A stretch of 64,000 bases of DNA from Sphingobacterium sp. SYP-B4668 (lineage in GTDB: Bacteria > Bacteroidota > Bacteroidia > Sphingobacteriales > Sphingobacteriaceae). The translations under genes were made by a program, and so were the position numbers. The stretch is taken from contig NZ_CP115483.1 in the NCBI RefSeq assembly GCF_027627455.1, positions 3,038,001 through 3,102,000 of the forward strand. The letters are read 5' to 3'. Positions 37,288-46,158 of this stretch are shown here, in pieces. The notes under the pieces were generated by a model. That model worked only from the letters and a program-made list of their open reading frames with translations, did no database searches and was not told the origin of the DNA. Position 1 is the first letter of the stretch; each line of letters begins with the position of its first letter.

Positions 37288-38880
37288 ATGTTAAATTTAC
37301 AACACCTCACGTATATACACGCCGATAAGAGTCTCTTATTGGATGACATTTCACTTCATATTCACAAACACGATAAGGCAGCCCTCATTGGCAACAATGG
37401 ATCTGGAAAATCTACGTTACTTAGGTTGATTGCTGGTAAGCTTCAGCCCAATCAAGGAAACATACAGATTGACGGACATCTTTACTATGTCCCTCAACAC
37501 TATGGTCAATTTGACAATCACACAATAGCCGAAGCACTAGGTGTGGCTGACAAACTCCAAGCCCTCCACGAAATCCTCAATGGAGAAGTAAACGAGTCTA
37601 ACTATCACATCCTTGATGATGACTGGTCACTTGAAGAACGTATACAAAAAGCCTTGACATACTGGCAACTTGATCACATTCAGCTAAATCAACAGATGAA
37701 CCAGCTTAGTGGCGGCCAGAAGACCAAAGTTTTCCTTGCCGGCATAGAGATTCGTCAACCCGATTTAATCTTAATGGATGAGCCGAGTAATCATCTTGAT
37801 GCTACCGGTCGACAATTGCTTTATAATTTCATACGACAGACATCCTGCACTTTACTAATTGTCAGCCATGATCGAGTGCTGCTCAACCTGCTGACGACTA
37901 CGTACGAACTAAGCCCAAGTGGCATTACTACATACGGCGGTGACTATGACTTCTATCGCGGACAGAAAGAAATCGAACGGCAAGCCTTTGAAAATGACAT
38001 CAAAAATAAGGAGAAAGCACTTCGTAAAGCAAAAGACATCGAACGCGATACTATCGAAAGACAACAAAAGTTAGATTCGCGTGGTAAAAAGAAGCAAGAG
38101 AAAGCTGGCCTTCCCACCATCGTCATGAATACCTTGCGCAACAGTGCTGAACGAAGTACAGCGAAGACCAAAGCAGTACACCAAGAGAAAGTAGGTAACA
38201 TTTCCAAGGAACTCCAGCAGTTGAGAAAAGATTTACCTGATGCCGATAAGATGAAACTTGGATTTGACAAATCGTCCTTACACTCGGGCAAAGTACTAGT
38301 CGATGCGCAAGAAATCAATTTTGGATATGACAAGAACCATATGCTCTGGAAGGAACCACTCACGATCAAAATATTCAGTGGAGATAGAACGAGCATAAAA
38401 GGCGGCAACGGATCCGGCAAAACTACCCTCATTAGGCTCCTGTTAAATCACCTAAAGCCCCAAATCGGACATTTATATAACGCCATACAAGAAGCCGTCT
38501 ATATCGACCAAGACTATTCGGTAATCGCCGACGGCTGGTCCATTTATGAGCAAGCGCAACAGTTCAATACGACAGCATTACAAGAGCATGAGGTAAAAAT
38601 TAGGCTAACACGATTTCTTTTTGACAAGGACTCCTGGGACAAATCCTGTTCGGCGCTAAGCGGAGGAGAGAAAATGCGGTTATTACTCTGTTGCCTTACC
38701 ATTCGAGCTAAAGCGCCAGATGTCATGATTCTTGATGAACCGACCAACAATCTGGATATCCAGAATATCGAAATCCTCACCTCAGCCATTCGCGACTACC
38801 AGGGGACACTTCTTGTTGTTTCGCACGATTGGCATTTTTTGGAGCAAATTGGCATAGATTCAGCGATTCACCTTGAATGA
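37288..38880 (+). CDS. ABC-F family ATPase
   Basis: A 530-aa protein with two ABC cassettes and no membrane domain. Walker A motifs are GNNGSGKST (about 36) and GGNGSGKTT (about 372); signatures are LSGGQKTK and LSGGEKMR; Walker B motifs are LILMDEPSNHLD and VMILDEPTNNLD. Both H-loops (VSHDR, VSHDW) are present. The charged interdomain linker (about 225-315, with KKKQEKAGLPTIVMNTLRNS) is the ribosome-reaching part in ABC-F proteins. It may be a translation factor or ribosome-protection protein; which cannot be told from sequence. It converges on the cytochrome gene. Confidence 0.88.
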   Translation: MLNLQHLTYIHADKSLLLDDISLHIHKHDKAALIGNNGSGKSTLLRLIAGKLQPNQGNIQIDGHLYYVPQHYGQFDNHTIAEALGVADKLQALHEILNGEVNESNYHILDDDWSLEERIQKALTYWQLDHIQLNQQMNQLSGGQKTKVFLAGIEIRQPDLILMDEPSNHLDATGRQLLYNFIRQTSCTLLIVSHDRVLLNLLTTTYELSPSGITTYGGDYDFYRGQKEIERQAFENDIKNKEKALRKAKDIERDTIERQQKLDSRGKKKQEKAGLPTIVMNTLRNSAERSTAKTKAVHQEKVGNISKELQQLRKDLPDADKMKLGFDKSSLHSGKVLVDAQEINFGYDKNHMLWKEPLTIKIFSGDRTSIKGGNGSGKTTLIRLLLNHLKPQIGHLYNAIQEAVYIDQDYSVIADGWSIYEQAQQFNTTALQEHEVKIRLTRFLFDKDSWDKSCSALSGGEKMRLLLCCLTIRAKAPDVMILDEPTNNLDIQNIEILTSAIRDYQGTLLVVSHDWHFLEQIGIDSAIHLE

Positions 38881-38911
38881 ATTTCATTATATAAATCGTT
38901 GAATCAAATAA

Positions 38912-38956
38912 TTTACCAGCTACAAGACTGTACATGACAGTTCTGTAGCTGGTAAA
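38912..38956. terminator. Bidirectional terminator between convergent genes
   Basis: TTTACCAGCTACA (38912-38924) pairs with TGTAGCTGGTAAA (38944-38956), with a smaller ACTGT/ACAGT stem in the loop. It serves the ABC-F gene (+) and the cytochrome gene ending at 38959 (-). Confidence 0.8.
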
Positions 38957-38958
38957 AA

Positions 38959-40404
38959 TTATTGATAATGAATCGTATCCGTAGGTAACGCTGGTAGTGT
39001 GTATTTTCCTGTATCCACTTGTGCCTTCGAAAGCTTTCTTTTTATCTCCCCTACACCCGTAGCGGTGACACCTGTTTGATAGGCATAGATTTGCTTCATC
39101 GTAGGGATACCTTCCAAACTTACAACCCCCCTATCAGTTATGTTCACTCCAAATAAATTAATGTATGCCAGCCTCTTATGCCCAGAAAGATACTGCAACC
39201 CTGCATCCGATATTTTCGTATGTTCTAAATGTAATTTCGTTAACACCGGCAACGCTGAAATCTCCTTAAGCGCCGCATCTGTGATTGCGGTATTGCCCAA
39301 TTTCAACTGAATGATATTATCCTTTAATTTAAGTAAGTCGGCCATATCTTTATCTGTGAATTCGGGATAGTTAACTGCATTTACTAACACATAGTCATTA
39401 TCCTTAGCTAATGGAATGATTTTTATACCCTTAGCCTGCAGTTGTTGTACTAATTCATCAGGTAATGTCGGCGCTTCAGGCAGACCCGCCAAATCCGATT
39501 CCGTAGCTGTTTCGCCAGCACCTTCTTCCAACTTTTTTAAAATAGCCGCAATCTGTTCAGGTTGTTGTATTTCCTTCGCCTTCTTCTTGAAATCGGCTCC
39601 ACCTTCTATCCACCATCCAATTAATTTGATCTGTTCGGGAGTAATAGGCGTTCGTCCCTTTGGTGGCATACGCCCCTCGTGTCCTTCTGGAAGAATCAAG
39701 CGCGCATAGAGTTCACTTTTCTTTAAATCGCCAGCAGCCAAAACCTTCCCATTTTCACCCCCTTTTAATACGCTCTCCATATCATGCAAGGCCAGCCCCC
39801 CTTCTTTCTTTTTATCTCCATGACAGCTTTGGCACCTCTGGGTGAGTATTGGCTGGATGATCCCTTCATACACCACCGCCTCCTGCGCATCTTCTAATAA
39901 AGGTGGTTCATCTACGATCAGTTTAATACCTATCGCATCTTTAATTGCTGTAGGTAATGCATCTTTCAAATACCCTCTACCATGTGTCAATGTACCACCG
40001 AAATGTCCAGTAAAACCAAGCAGTACCACCACAAGGGAAAGAAAAACAAAGCGATAAGATTTAAGCCTAACCCATTTTCCGCTTTCAGGCTCCCCATTTC
40101 GATACAGCAAATAAGTGATGACACTCACTATCGCTACGGCTATTCCCAACCATTGATGAAATCCCAATACTTCATCCTCATATCCACCGTTACGGGATAG
40201 AAGATATCCTGTGATACTTGCAAATATCGCGGCAACTGCTCCGAACAATAGCGCGAAAGAAATCGCGGGTATAATATTGCTGTAGCGTGGATACCGTCCA
40301 AAGACGGCCATTACAAACGCAATCACCAACATACCTATCGGTAAGTGTACAAATAGTGGATGCCAACGACCTATAAAACCTAATAATTCTTCTAAGAAAC
40401 CCAT
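38959..40404 (-). CDS. DUF2231 membrane / cytochrome c / leucine-rich repeat protein
   Basis: A 481-aa protein in three parts. A DUF2231-type membrane domain spans about residues 1-140 (GRWHPLFVHLPIGMLVIAFV and three more helices). A planctomycete-type cytochrome domain has the haem motif CQSCH (about 190, TQRCQSCHGDKKKEGG) and RMPPKGRTPITPEQIKLIGW. A C-terminal leucine-rich repeat region spans about 350-450 (ITDAALKEISALPVLTKLHL, ISDAGLQYLSGHKRLAYINL). Its start overlaps the stop of the isomerase gene (TAATG), so it is translationally coupled. Electron transfer linked to sugar oxidation is inferred only. Confidence 0.8.
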   Translation of the reverse strand: MGFLEELLGFIGRWHPLFVHLPIGMLVIAFVMAVFGRYPRYSNIIPAISFALLFGAVAAIFASITGYLLSRNGGYEDEVLGFHQWLGIAVAIVSVITYLLYRNGEPESGKWVRLKSYRFVFLSLVVVLLGFTGHFGGTLTHGRGYLKDALPTAIKDAIGIKLIVDEPPLLEDAQEAVVYEGIIQPILTQRCQSCHGDKKKEGGLALHDMESVLKGGENGKVLAAGDLKKSELYARLILPEGHEGRMPPKGRTPITPEQIKLIGWWIEGGADFKKKAKEIQQPEQIAAILKKLEEGAGETATESDLAGLPEAPTLPDELVQQLQAKGIKIIPLAKDNDYVLVNAVNYPEFTDKDMADLLKLKDNIIQLKLGNTAITDAALKEISALPVLTKLHLEHTKISDAGLQYLSGHKRLAYINLFGVNITDRGVVSLEGIPTMKQIYAYQTGVTATGVGEIKRKLSKAQVDTGKYTLPALPTDTIHYQ

Positions 40405-41285
40405 TATTGCTGATATCTAGCTTTTAGCAAGTTCAACATGTAGACATTGATACTCCACTGATCCGCTACAGGTTGTTGTGTATACGGCAAGGTAGGTAGA
40501 TAGCCCGAGGGGCCAAATTCTGTCGTGATAGTCAGCTCCTTAAGTCCCTTTGCTTTCCTATTCTTGATAACTTCATCCCACCATGCAAGATGCTGATCGA
40601 CTGTAGCTTCCCATTCAGGAGCTGCAGGATCGTTGACTTGAGGGCCTTGTGGATGTCCAATACGGGCGTGGATATGGCCAGTTCGCGATAATGCAAGCGC
40701 AACCGTCTCCTTTTGATCGGAAAGCAACGATTCATGTACATTACACCAATGTGAGATATCCAGAGCCAAGCTCAGATGCGGAATTTTCTCTAGGAATTCT
40801 CTTGTAATATGCGCTGCAAAGCTAAAACGGCCACGATGGGTCTCGTGCGTGACTGGGACCTTGTATTTTTTAGCGATTACTTCCGTTGCATCTATCAGTT
40901 TCTTGTTTTGTTCAAATGTAAAATAGTCCTTACCAGTATGGCAATTAATAAAATCGGGCTTATACTGTGCCGCCTGTTCCACATTTTGCACAAAACTCGT
41001 ATAATATTGATCAAAGGTTGCACCTCCACCACCACTTAAAAAGCCAAAGGCTAAGCCATGCTTCTTAAATGCAGCAAACATCTCCTCCTTTTCTGTTTCT
41101 GAACCGGGTAGCCAGGTTTCCAAACCATCGAAACCAGCCTGCTTCACTCTCTGACAGTACGAGTCCCAAGTCTCGTGCATCCCCCAATTCGTACAGTAAA
41201 ATTTAATCTTAAAATCTTGTTGCTGTTGAGCACTTAAACCAGAAGTGATCAATACTAAAGCCATTAATAGGTATATAATTTTCAT
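40404..41285 (-). CDS. Exported sugar-phosphate-isomerase/epimerase-like TIM barrel
   Basis: From Met 31 of the longest frame (41285) the protein starts with a signal peptide (MKIIYLLMALVLITSGLSAQ); the upstream part is Cys/Arg-rich and unlikely. The body is an AP-endonuclease-2/xylose-isomerase-like barrel with metal residues in INCHTGKDYFTFEQ, VTHETHRGRF, ALDISHWCNVHES and TTEFGPSGYLP. Such proteins isomerise or epimerise sugars or their keto forms. Export to the periplasm agrees with the cytochrome partners. It is coupled to the next gene by overlap. Confidence 0.8.
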   Translation of the reverse strand: MKIIYLLMALVLITSGLSAQQQQDFKIKFYCTNWGMHETWDSYCQRVKQAGFDGLETWLPGSETEKEEMFAAFKKHGLAFGFLSGGGGATFDQYYTSFVQNVEQAAQYKPDFINCHTGKDYFTFEQNKKLIDATEVIAKKYKVPVTHETHRGRFSFAAHITREFLEKIPHLSLALDISHWCNVHESLLSDQKETVALALSRTGHIHARIGHPQGPQVNDPAAPEWEATVDQHLAWWDEVIKNRKAKGLKELTITTEFGPSGYLPTLPYTQQPVADQWSINVYMLNLLKARYQQ

Positions 41286-41452
41286 TGAAATAAGTTTCTT
41301 TTTAAAGCAAATGAAGCGACAACCACATGTGCATATCGCCCGTATCTTCATACCACGCCCCCTTAGGTCACACACACCAGTGTGCTAAACACATAGCTCG
41401 CTGATGTCTTCGATTCCGAAATCTCTGATTTCCATCGTTTTCCCACCTTCTT

Positions 41453-42952
41453 TTAGACGACAGCACTGATTAAATTCCCCTCCACATCCGTGAGCCGGAA
41501 TGGTCGTCCCTGAAATTCATACGTAAATTTCTCATGGTTGAATCCTAAGAGATGTAGCATTGTCGCATGCACATCATGAACGGAAGCTCGTCCACTCACG
41601 GCCGAAAATCCAATATCATCAGTCTCGCCATAGCTCACCCCTTTTTTCACCCCACCACCTGCCATCCATATCGTATAAGCATCCGTATGATGATCCCTAC
41701 CTAAAAAGGGCATATCGCTATTATCTCTATTTTCTTGCATAGGCGTCCGTCCAAATTCGCCACCCCACACCACCAATGTCTCATCCAATAATCCACGTTG
41801 CTTCAAATCCATAATTAATGCTGTCATCGGTCGGTCGATTTGGCGACATTTATTCCGAAACCCAAGGTCAATAGAATCTGCAGCATTGGTTCCATGACTA
41901 TCCCATCCCCAATCAAATAGCTGTACAAAACGCACCCCCTTTTCGACTAATTTACGAGCCAATAGACAATTGTTAGCAAACGATTCCTTTCCGGGCTCCG
42001 TGCCATACAATTCGTGTATGTATTCCGGTTCGCTCGCGATATCCATTACTTCTGGGACAGCCACCTGCATTTTGTAGGCCATTTCGTATTGCGCAATCCG
42101 TGACAGTGTCTCCGGATCTTTATAGGTGCTATATTCTTCCTTATTCACCGCATTAATGGCATCAATGGTATGACGTTTCAAATCCCTTCCCATCCCCTCG
42201 GGATCAGCGATATACAATACCGGGTCACCTTTTGAGCGACACTGCACTCCTTGGTATACCGAAGGAAGAAATCCGCTTCCCCACACACTCTTCCCCGCAT
42301 CAGGTGTCTTGCCTCCAGATGTCAATACCACGAAACCAGGGAGGTTGCTGTTCTCTGAGCCTAGCCCATACGTGACCCATGACCCAATACTCGGCCTACC
42401 TAATCGGGCGCTACCTGTATGCATAAAGAGCTGTGCGGGGCCATGATTAAACTGATCTGTATGTACAGCCTTTAAAAAACTTACATCATCCGCTACTTGA
42501 CTAAAATGCGGTAAGTGGTCTGAAATCCAAGCTCCGCTCTGTCCGTATTGCTTGAAAGTAGCCTGAGGTCCCAGCATTTTAGGTACCCCCCGTATAAATG
42601 CAAACTTCTTACCTGCAAGAATAGATTCCGGGCAGGGTTGGTTGTGTAGCTTTTGTAGAGCCGGTTTATAGTCAAACAACTCTAACTGAGACGGAGCGCC
42701 CGCCATATGTAAATAAATTACACTTTTCGCCTTGGCTGGAAAGTGGGGAGATTTAGGAATGAGCGGATTAAGGGCATTAAGATCAAAGTCTCCCGCTTTC
42801 GATGCACCATTGGCGCCGCCACAACTCGCCAAAAAACTACCTAACGCTATACTTCCAATACCAGCAACGCATTCCTTCAAAAAATGTCTACGTGTTACAG
42901 CCTGCAATTGATGCTGTTGTGCTTCTTGTACTAATCTATCAAGATCCTTCAT
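41453..42952 (-). CDS. DUF1501 protein (alkaline-phosphatase-fold, Tat-type signal)
   Basis: The 499-aa protein has a twin-arginine-like signal (TRRHFLKECVAGIGS) followed by LASC, possibly a lipobox. The DUF1501 body shows PKSVIYLHMAGAPSQLELFD-type start (KAKSVIYLHMAGAPS), WGWDSHGTNAADSIDL, LVVWGGEFGRTPM and HHTDAYTIWMAGGGVKKG. DUF1501 is related to sulfatases and phosphatases, but its activity is not established. It lies 7 bp after the DUF1549/1553 gene, a pairing conserved in Planctomycetes and Bacteroidota. Confidence 0.88.
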   Translation of the reverse strand: MKDLDRLVQEAQQHQLQAVTRRHFLKECVAGIGSIALGSFLASCGGANGASKAGDFDLNALNPLIPKSPHFPAKAKSVIYLHMAGAPSQLELFDYKPALQKLHNQPCPESILAGKKFAFIRGVPKMLGPQATFKQYGQSGAWISDHLPHFSQVADDVSFLKAVHTDQFNHGPAQLFMHTGSARLGRPSIGSWVTYGLGSENSNLPGFVVLTSGGKTPDAGKSVWGSGFLPSVYQGVQCRSKGDPVLYIADPEGMGRDLKRHTIDAINAVNKEEYSTYKDPETLSRIAQYEMAYKMQVAVPEVMDIASEPEYIHELYGTEPGKESFANNCLLARKLVEKGVRFVQLFDWGWDSHGTNAADSIDLGFRNKCRQIDRPMTALIMDLKQRGLLDETLVVWGGEFGRTPMQENRDNSDMPFLGRDHHTDAYTIWMAGGGVKKGVSYGETDDIGFSAVSGRASVHDVHATMLHLLGFNHEKFTYEFQGRPFRLTDVEGNLISAVV

Positions 42953-42959
42953 GATACCT

Positions 42960-45713
42960 TTAAGATTTGGTTAAAAATTCGTCTAAATTCAATAACGCAT
43001 TCGCTACGACCATATAAGCCGCTTTCGAGGCCAATTGCTTTTGGGAATCCGTCTCACTCAACCCCATGAACTTTGCAGCTTCCTTAGGTTGCTTGCTAAA
43101 GTTAGTCAGGGCCTCCTGATATAATTTCTCTAAGGCCAACACCTTATCCTTGCTTGGTGCTTTAAACATTGTCCTCTTATATCCTGCTGTTATGATGTCA
43201 GTTGTATTTCCCTTTCCATCCTGTTCCATCACTTGAGCAAGATTTTTTGCAGCCTCTAGATAGACCGGATCGTTGAGTGTTGTCAACGCTTGTAAAGGAG
43301 TATTCGTTCGAATGCGATCCACCAAACATACCTCGCGGCTACTAGCATCGAACGAGATAAAAGATGGGTAAGGGCTCGTTCGCTTGAGAAATGTATACAC
43401 CCCTCTACGGTATTGATCTTCGCCTTCGCTCTTCGTCCATGACTCTCCGCTATATACCGTCATCCATACACCATCCGGCTGATAAGGCATCACACTTGGC
43501 CCATACATCTTTGAACTCAACAAACCGCTCACCGCCAATGTCTGATCTCGAATCTGCTCCGCCGAAAGTCGGAATCTCGGTCCACGGGTTAGGTAATGAT
43601 TCTCCGGGTCTTTTGCTACTTCGCTGTTATTAAGACTTGAAGATTGCTTATACGTGGAAGACATCACCATTTCCTTAATCAGCTTTTTCATGCTCCAGTT
43701 CATATCATGCATAAATCCAAGCGCCAGATAATCCAGCAGTTCGCGATGTATCGGTGGTATACTCTGTGTCCCCATGTCTCCTAAGGGCTCCACTAGACCA
43801 CGTCCGTAGAGCTGTGCCCATACTCGGTTTACAAGCGTTCTTGCCGTTAAAGGATTTTCTTTGCTTGTCAACCACTGGCTGAAACCTAACCTGTTACGAG
43901 GTGCGTCCTTTGGAAAGTCATTGAGCACCTCCGGAACCATCGGCTGTACCTCTTTACCATGTACCATCCAATTGCCTCGCTCAAAAACGTAGGTAGTCCT
44001 TGCCATTTCCTTTGGACTCTCGACCATCACCGGCACACTCTCTGGGTTAGCGTTGACCAAGTGTAAGAATGTTTCTTGCATTTTCATATAGTCAGATTCA
44101 GTAGCGCCTGGAAAACCTTCTCTAAATGCAAACCATTCGATCATACACACCGGCTGGTCTGCTGGTAATGTTGGGTTCCTAAATAGCAAGAACAAATCAT
44201 CTACCCCCTTTTCCTCCTTGATTGGCACATTTATCACCTTACGCCCTTGCGTGATAGCCAAGTCTACAGATGCTAGAACAGGTCCGCTTAAGCTCCCCTT
44301 TCTAATTTCCAGTTTTCCTCCCGGACTAGACGTCCAATAATTAACAAAAAATTGTTGCTTACCATCCAACGTAATATTCTTCAACCGGGCGCTACCTCCA
44401 TTCCGCACACCCAGCCACTTCGTATCATAGAGAGCACCATTGACCAACTGATCGCTATAGTGTGCATGTATCTTTGGCTCCAATGTATGCAGAAACAGGT
44501 CTGCCGATTTAGTCAGATGTTTATTCCCATACTTAGCGATCCAATTTTTTATGCTATCAACCTTTTGTTCCTCCTCAGCTTTATAAAACCGTAATCTTGG
44601 ATGATCTCCAGCGGTATCCTCATCACGGGTATTATTAAAGAAGGCTACCGATTTATAATATTCTTCGAACTTGAATGGGTCATAAGTATGACTGTGGCAC
44701 TGTACACATTCGAAGGTTGTACTCAACCACACTTGGTAAGTCGTATTGACCCTATCTAGCACAGCAGCTACTCTAAATTCCTCGCTGTCCGTCCCTCCTT
44801 CATCATTATTCATGGTATTGCGATGAAATGCAGTAGCCACCAGCTGATCCTTTGTCGGGTCGGGCAATAAGTCCCCAGCCAATTGTTCTATTGTAAACTG
44901 GTCATAAGGCATATCCTTGTTGAAGGCCTTAATTACCCAATCCCTATAGGTCCATATTTGACGCGACCCATCTTTTTCATAGCCTTTTGTATCCGCATAC
45001 CTTGCCATATCCAACCACCATGAAGCCCATTTTTCTCCATATGTGGTCGAAGCCATCAGACTATCCACCCGTATCTCGTAAGCATTATCGCGGTCATCCG
45101 CCAAAAATGCCTGCACTTCGGACAGCGTCGGTGGAATTCCTACCAAATCAAGGTATACTCGGCGCAATAACGTTTCTTTGTCCGCTTCCTCAGCCGCACT
45201 AAGTCCATTTTGTTTTTGCTTATCTTGAACGAAATAATCAATATCATTTGAGATTCCAGAAGGTTTAAGCCCAAATAGGCCCCAAAAAGAAAAGGACTTC
45301 GGTACCTCTACCTCCTTTGGTAGGACATAAGCCCAATGTTCTCCCCATTTCGCACCCTCATTGATCCATTGCTTTAAGACGTTGATTTCATCATCGCTCA
45401 GCTTTGCTGCATTATAAGGCATTCGAAGTTCAGGATCCTCGATTGTCAATCTTTTTATAAATTCACTGTTTTCGGCATCCCCAGCAATGATAGCCGGATG
45501 ACCCGATTCATTTTTCTCAAAAGCCTCATTTTCAAACAGCAAACTAAATCCACCACTCTTCTTTACCCCACCGTGGCAGGTGATGCAATGCTTATTCAAA
45601 ATTGGTTTTACATCCGCGCTAAAGTCTATCCGCTCTTCCTTTTTAAAAGCAAATATCCCCACAGTGACGACTACGGCTAGCAAAATTCCAAATACAATAA
45701 TTTTCTTAATCAT
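42960..45713 (-). CDS. DUF1549/DUF1553 planctomycete-type cytochrome protein
   Basis: A 917-aa protein: one N-terminal membrane helix (about 5-24), a PSD1-type cytochrome domain with CITCH (about 41-45, NKHCITCHGGVKKSGGF), then DUF1549 (LRRVYLDLVGIPPTLSEVQA, WASWWLDMARYADTKGYEKD) with a second CVQCH motif. A carbohydrate-binding-like middle follows, then DUF1553 (NPLTARTLVNRVWAQLYGRG, LSAEQIRDQTLAVSGLLSS, TNTPLQALTTLNDPVYLEAA). Two haem sites suggest redox function. First gene of the minus-strand group; divergent from GH95. Enzymatic role unknown. Confidence 0.88.
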   Translation of the reverse strand: MIKKIIVFGILLAVVVTVGIFAFKKEERIDFSADVKPILNKHCITCHGGVKKSGGFSLLFENEAFEKNESGHPAIIAGDAENSEFIKRLTIEDPELRMPYNAAKLSDDEINVLKQWINEGAKWGEHWAYVLPKEVEVPKSFSFWGLFGLKPSGISNDIDYFVQDKQKQNGLSAAEEADKETLLRRVYLDLVGIPPTLSEVQAFLADDRDNAYEIRVDSLMASTTYGEKWASWWLDMARYADTKGYEKDGSRQIWTYRDWVIKAFNKDMPYDQFTIEQLAGDLLPDPTKDQLVATAFHRNTMNNDEGGTDSEEFRVAAVLDRVNTTYQVWLSTTFECVQCHSHTYDPFKFEEYYKSVAFFNNTRDEDTAGDHPRLRFYKAEEEQKVDSIKNWIAKYGNKHLTKSADLFLHTLEPKIHAHYSDQLVNGALYDTKWLGVRNGGSARLKNITLDGKQQFFVNYWTSSPGGKLEIRKGSLSGPVLASVDLAITQGRKVINVPIKEEKGVDDLFLLFRNPTLPADQPVCMIEWFAFREGFPGATESDYMKMQETFLHLVNANPESVPVMVESPKEMARTTYVFERGNWMVHGKEVQPMVPEVLNDFPKDAPRNRLGFSQWLTSKENPLTARTLVNRVWAQLYGRGLVEPLGDMGTQSIPPIHRELLDYLALGFMHDMNWSMKKLIKEMVMSSTYKQSSSLNNSEVAKDPENHYLTRGPRFRLSAEQIRDQTLAVSGLLSSKMYGPSVMPYQPDGVWMTVYSGESWTKSEGEDQYRRGVYTFLKRTSPYPSFISFDASSREVCLVDRIRTNTPLQALTTLNDPVYLEAAKNLAQVMEQDGKGNTTDIITAGYKRTMFKAPSKDKVLALEKLYQEALTNFSKQPKEAAKFMGLSETDSQKQLASKAAYMVVANALLNLDEFLTKS

Positions 45714-46158
45714 TTCAATTTATAAATGGTTTTTTAGAATTTCTATTCTAATTCTTTTAGGATATGATGTTAACAAAACTAAGTCATTAGGCTTTACAAA
45801 TCCATGCACTAAAACATCAAAAAGATGCATTATTTCCTCATTCCTCAATTGCTTCCAATTGCATTATATGAAATATCTATGTAGCACCTGCTGCACCAAC
45901 ACGAATGAATATAGTTTGTAGGAGATTCTTCTTATGGAATTCCTACAATCTAAAAATAGCCATCTTTTTAAAGATAAGCTACAACTAAAATGACTAATAT
46001 TGACACTATATTAACTCAAATTCATGTATTACCTTATGTGCTCTCAAACTGTTACAGGTTATCAACGGCCCAACTTGCTAATTTTGTTTCAATAATGGAT
46101 AATAAACATCCAAACTACCGTCATCCCTTTTGGTACTTTTGAGTACTAAAATAACTAA
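45714..46158. promoter_or_regulatory. Divergent promoter region, DUF1553 group and GH95
   Basis: This 445-bp region has no supported gene. At 46002-46015 is GACACTATATTAAC, one mismatch from the GH110 repeat start GACGCTATATTAAC, next to TAATATTGAC (45995). It may be a copy of the site found before GH110 and GH29, here single and in overlapping inverted form. Confidence 0.35.

Noticed and set aside
37953..38432. 159-aa minus frame inside the ABC-F gene
   Set aside because: Fully antisense to a well-supported ATPase and has no recognisable motif.
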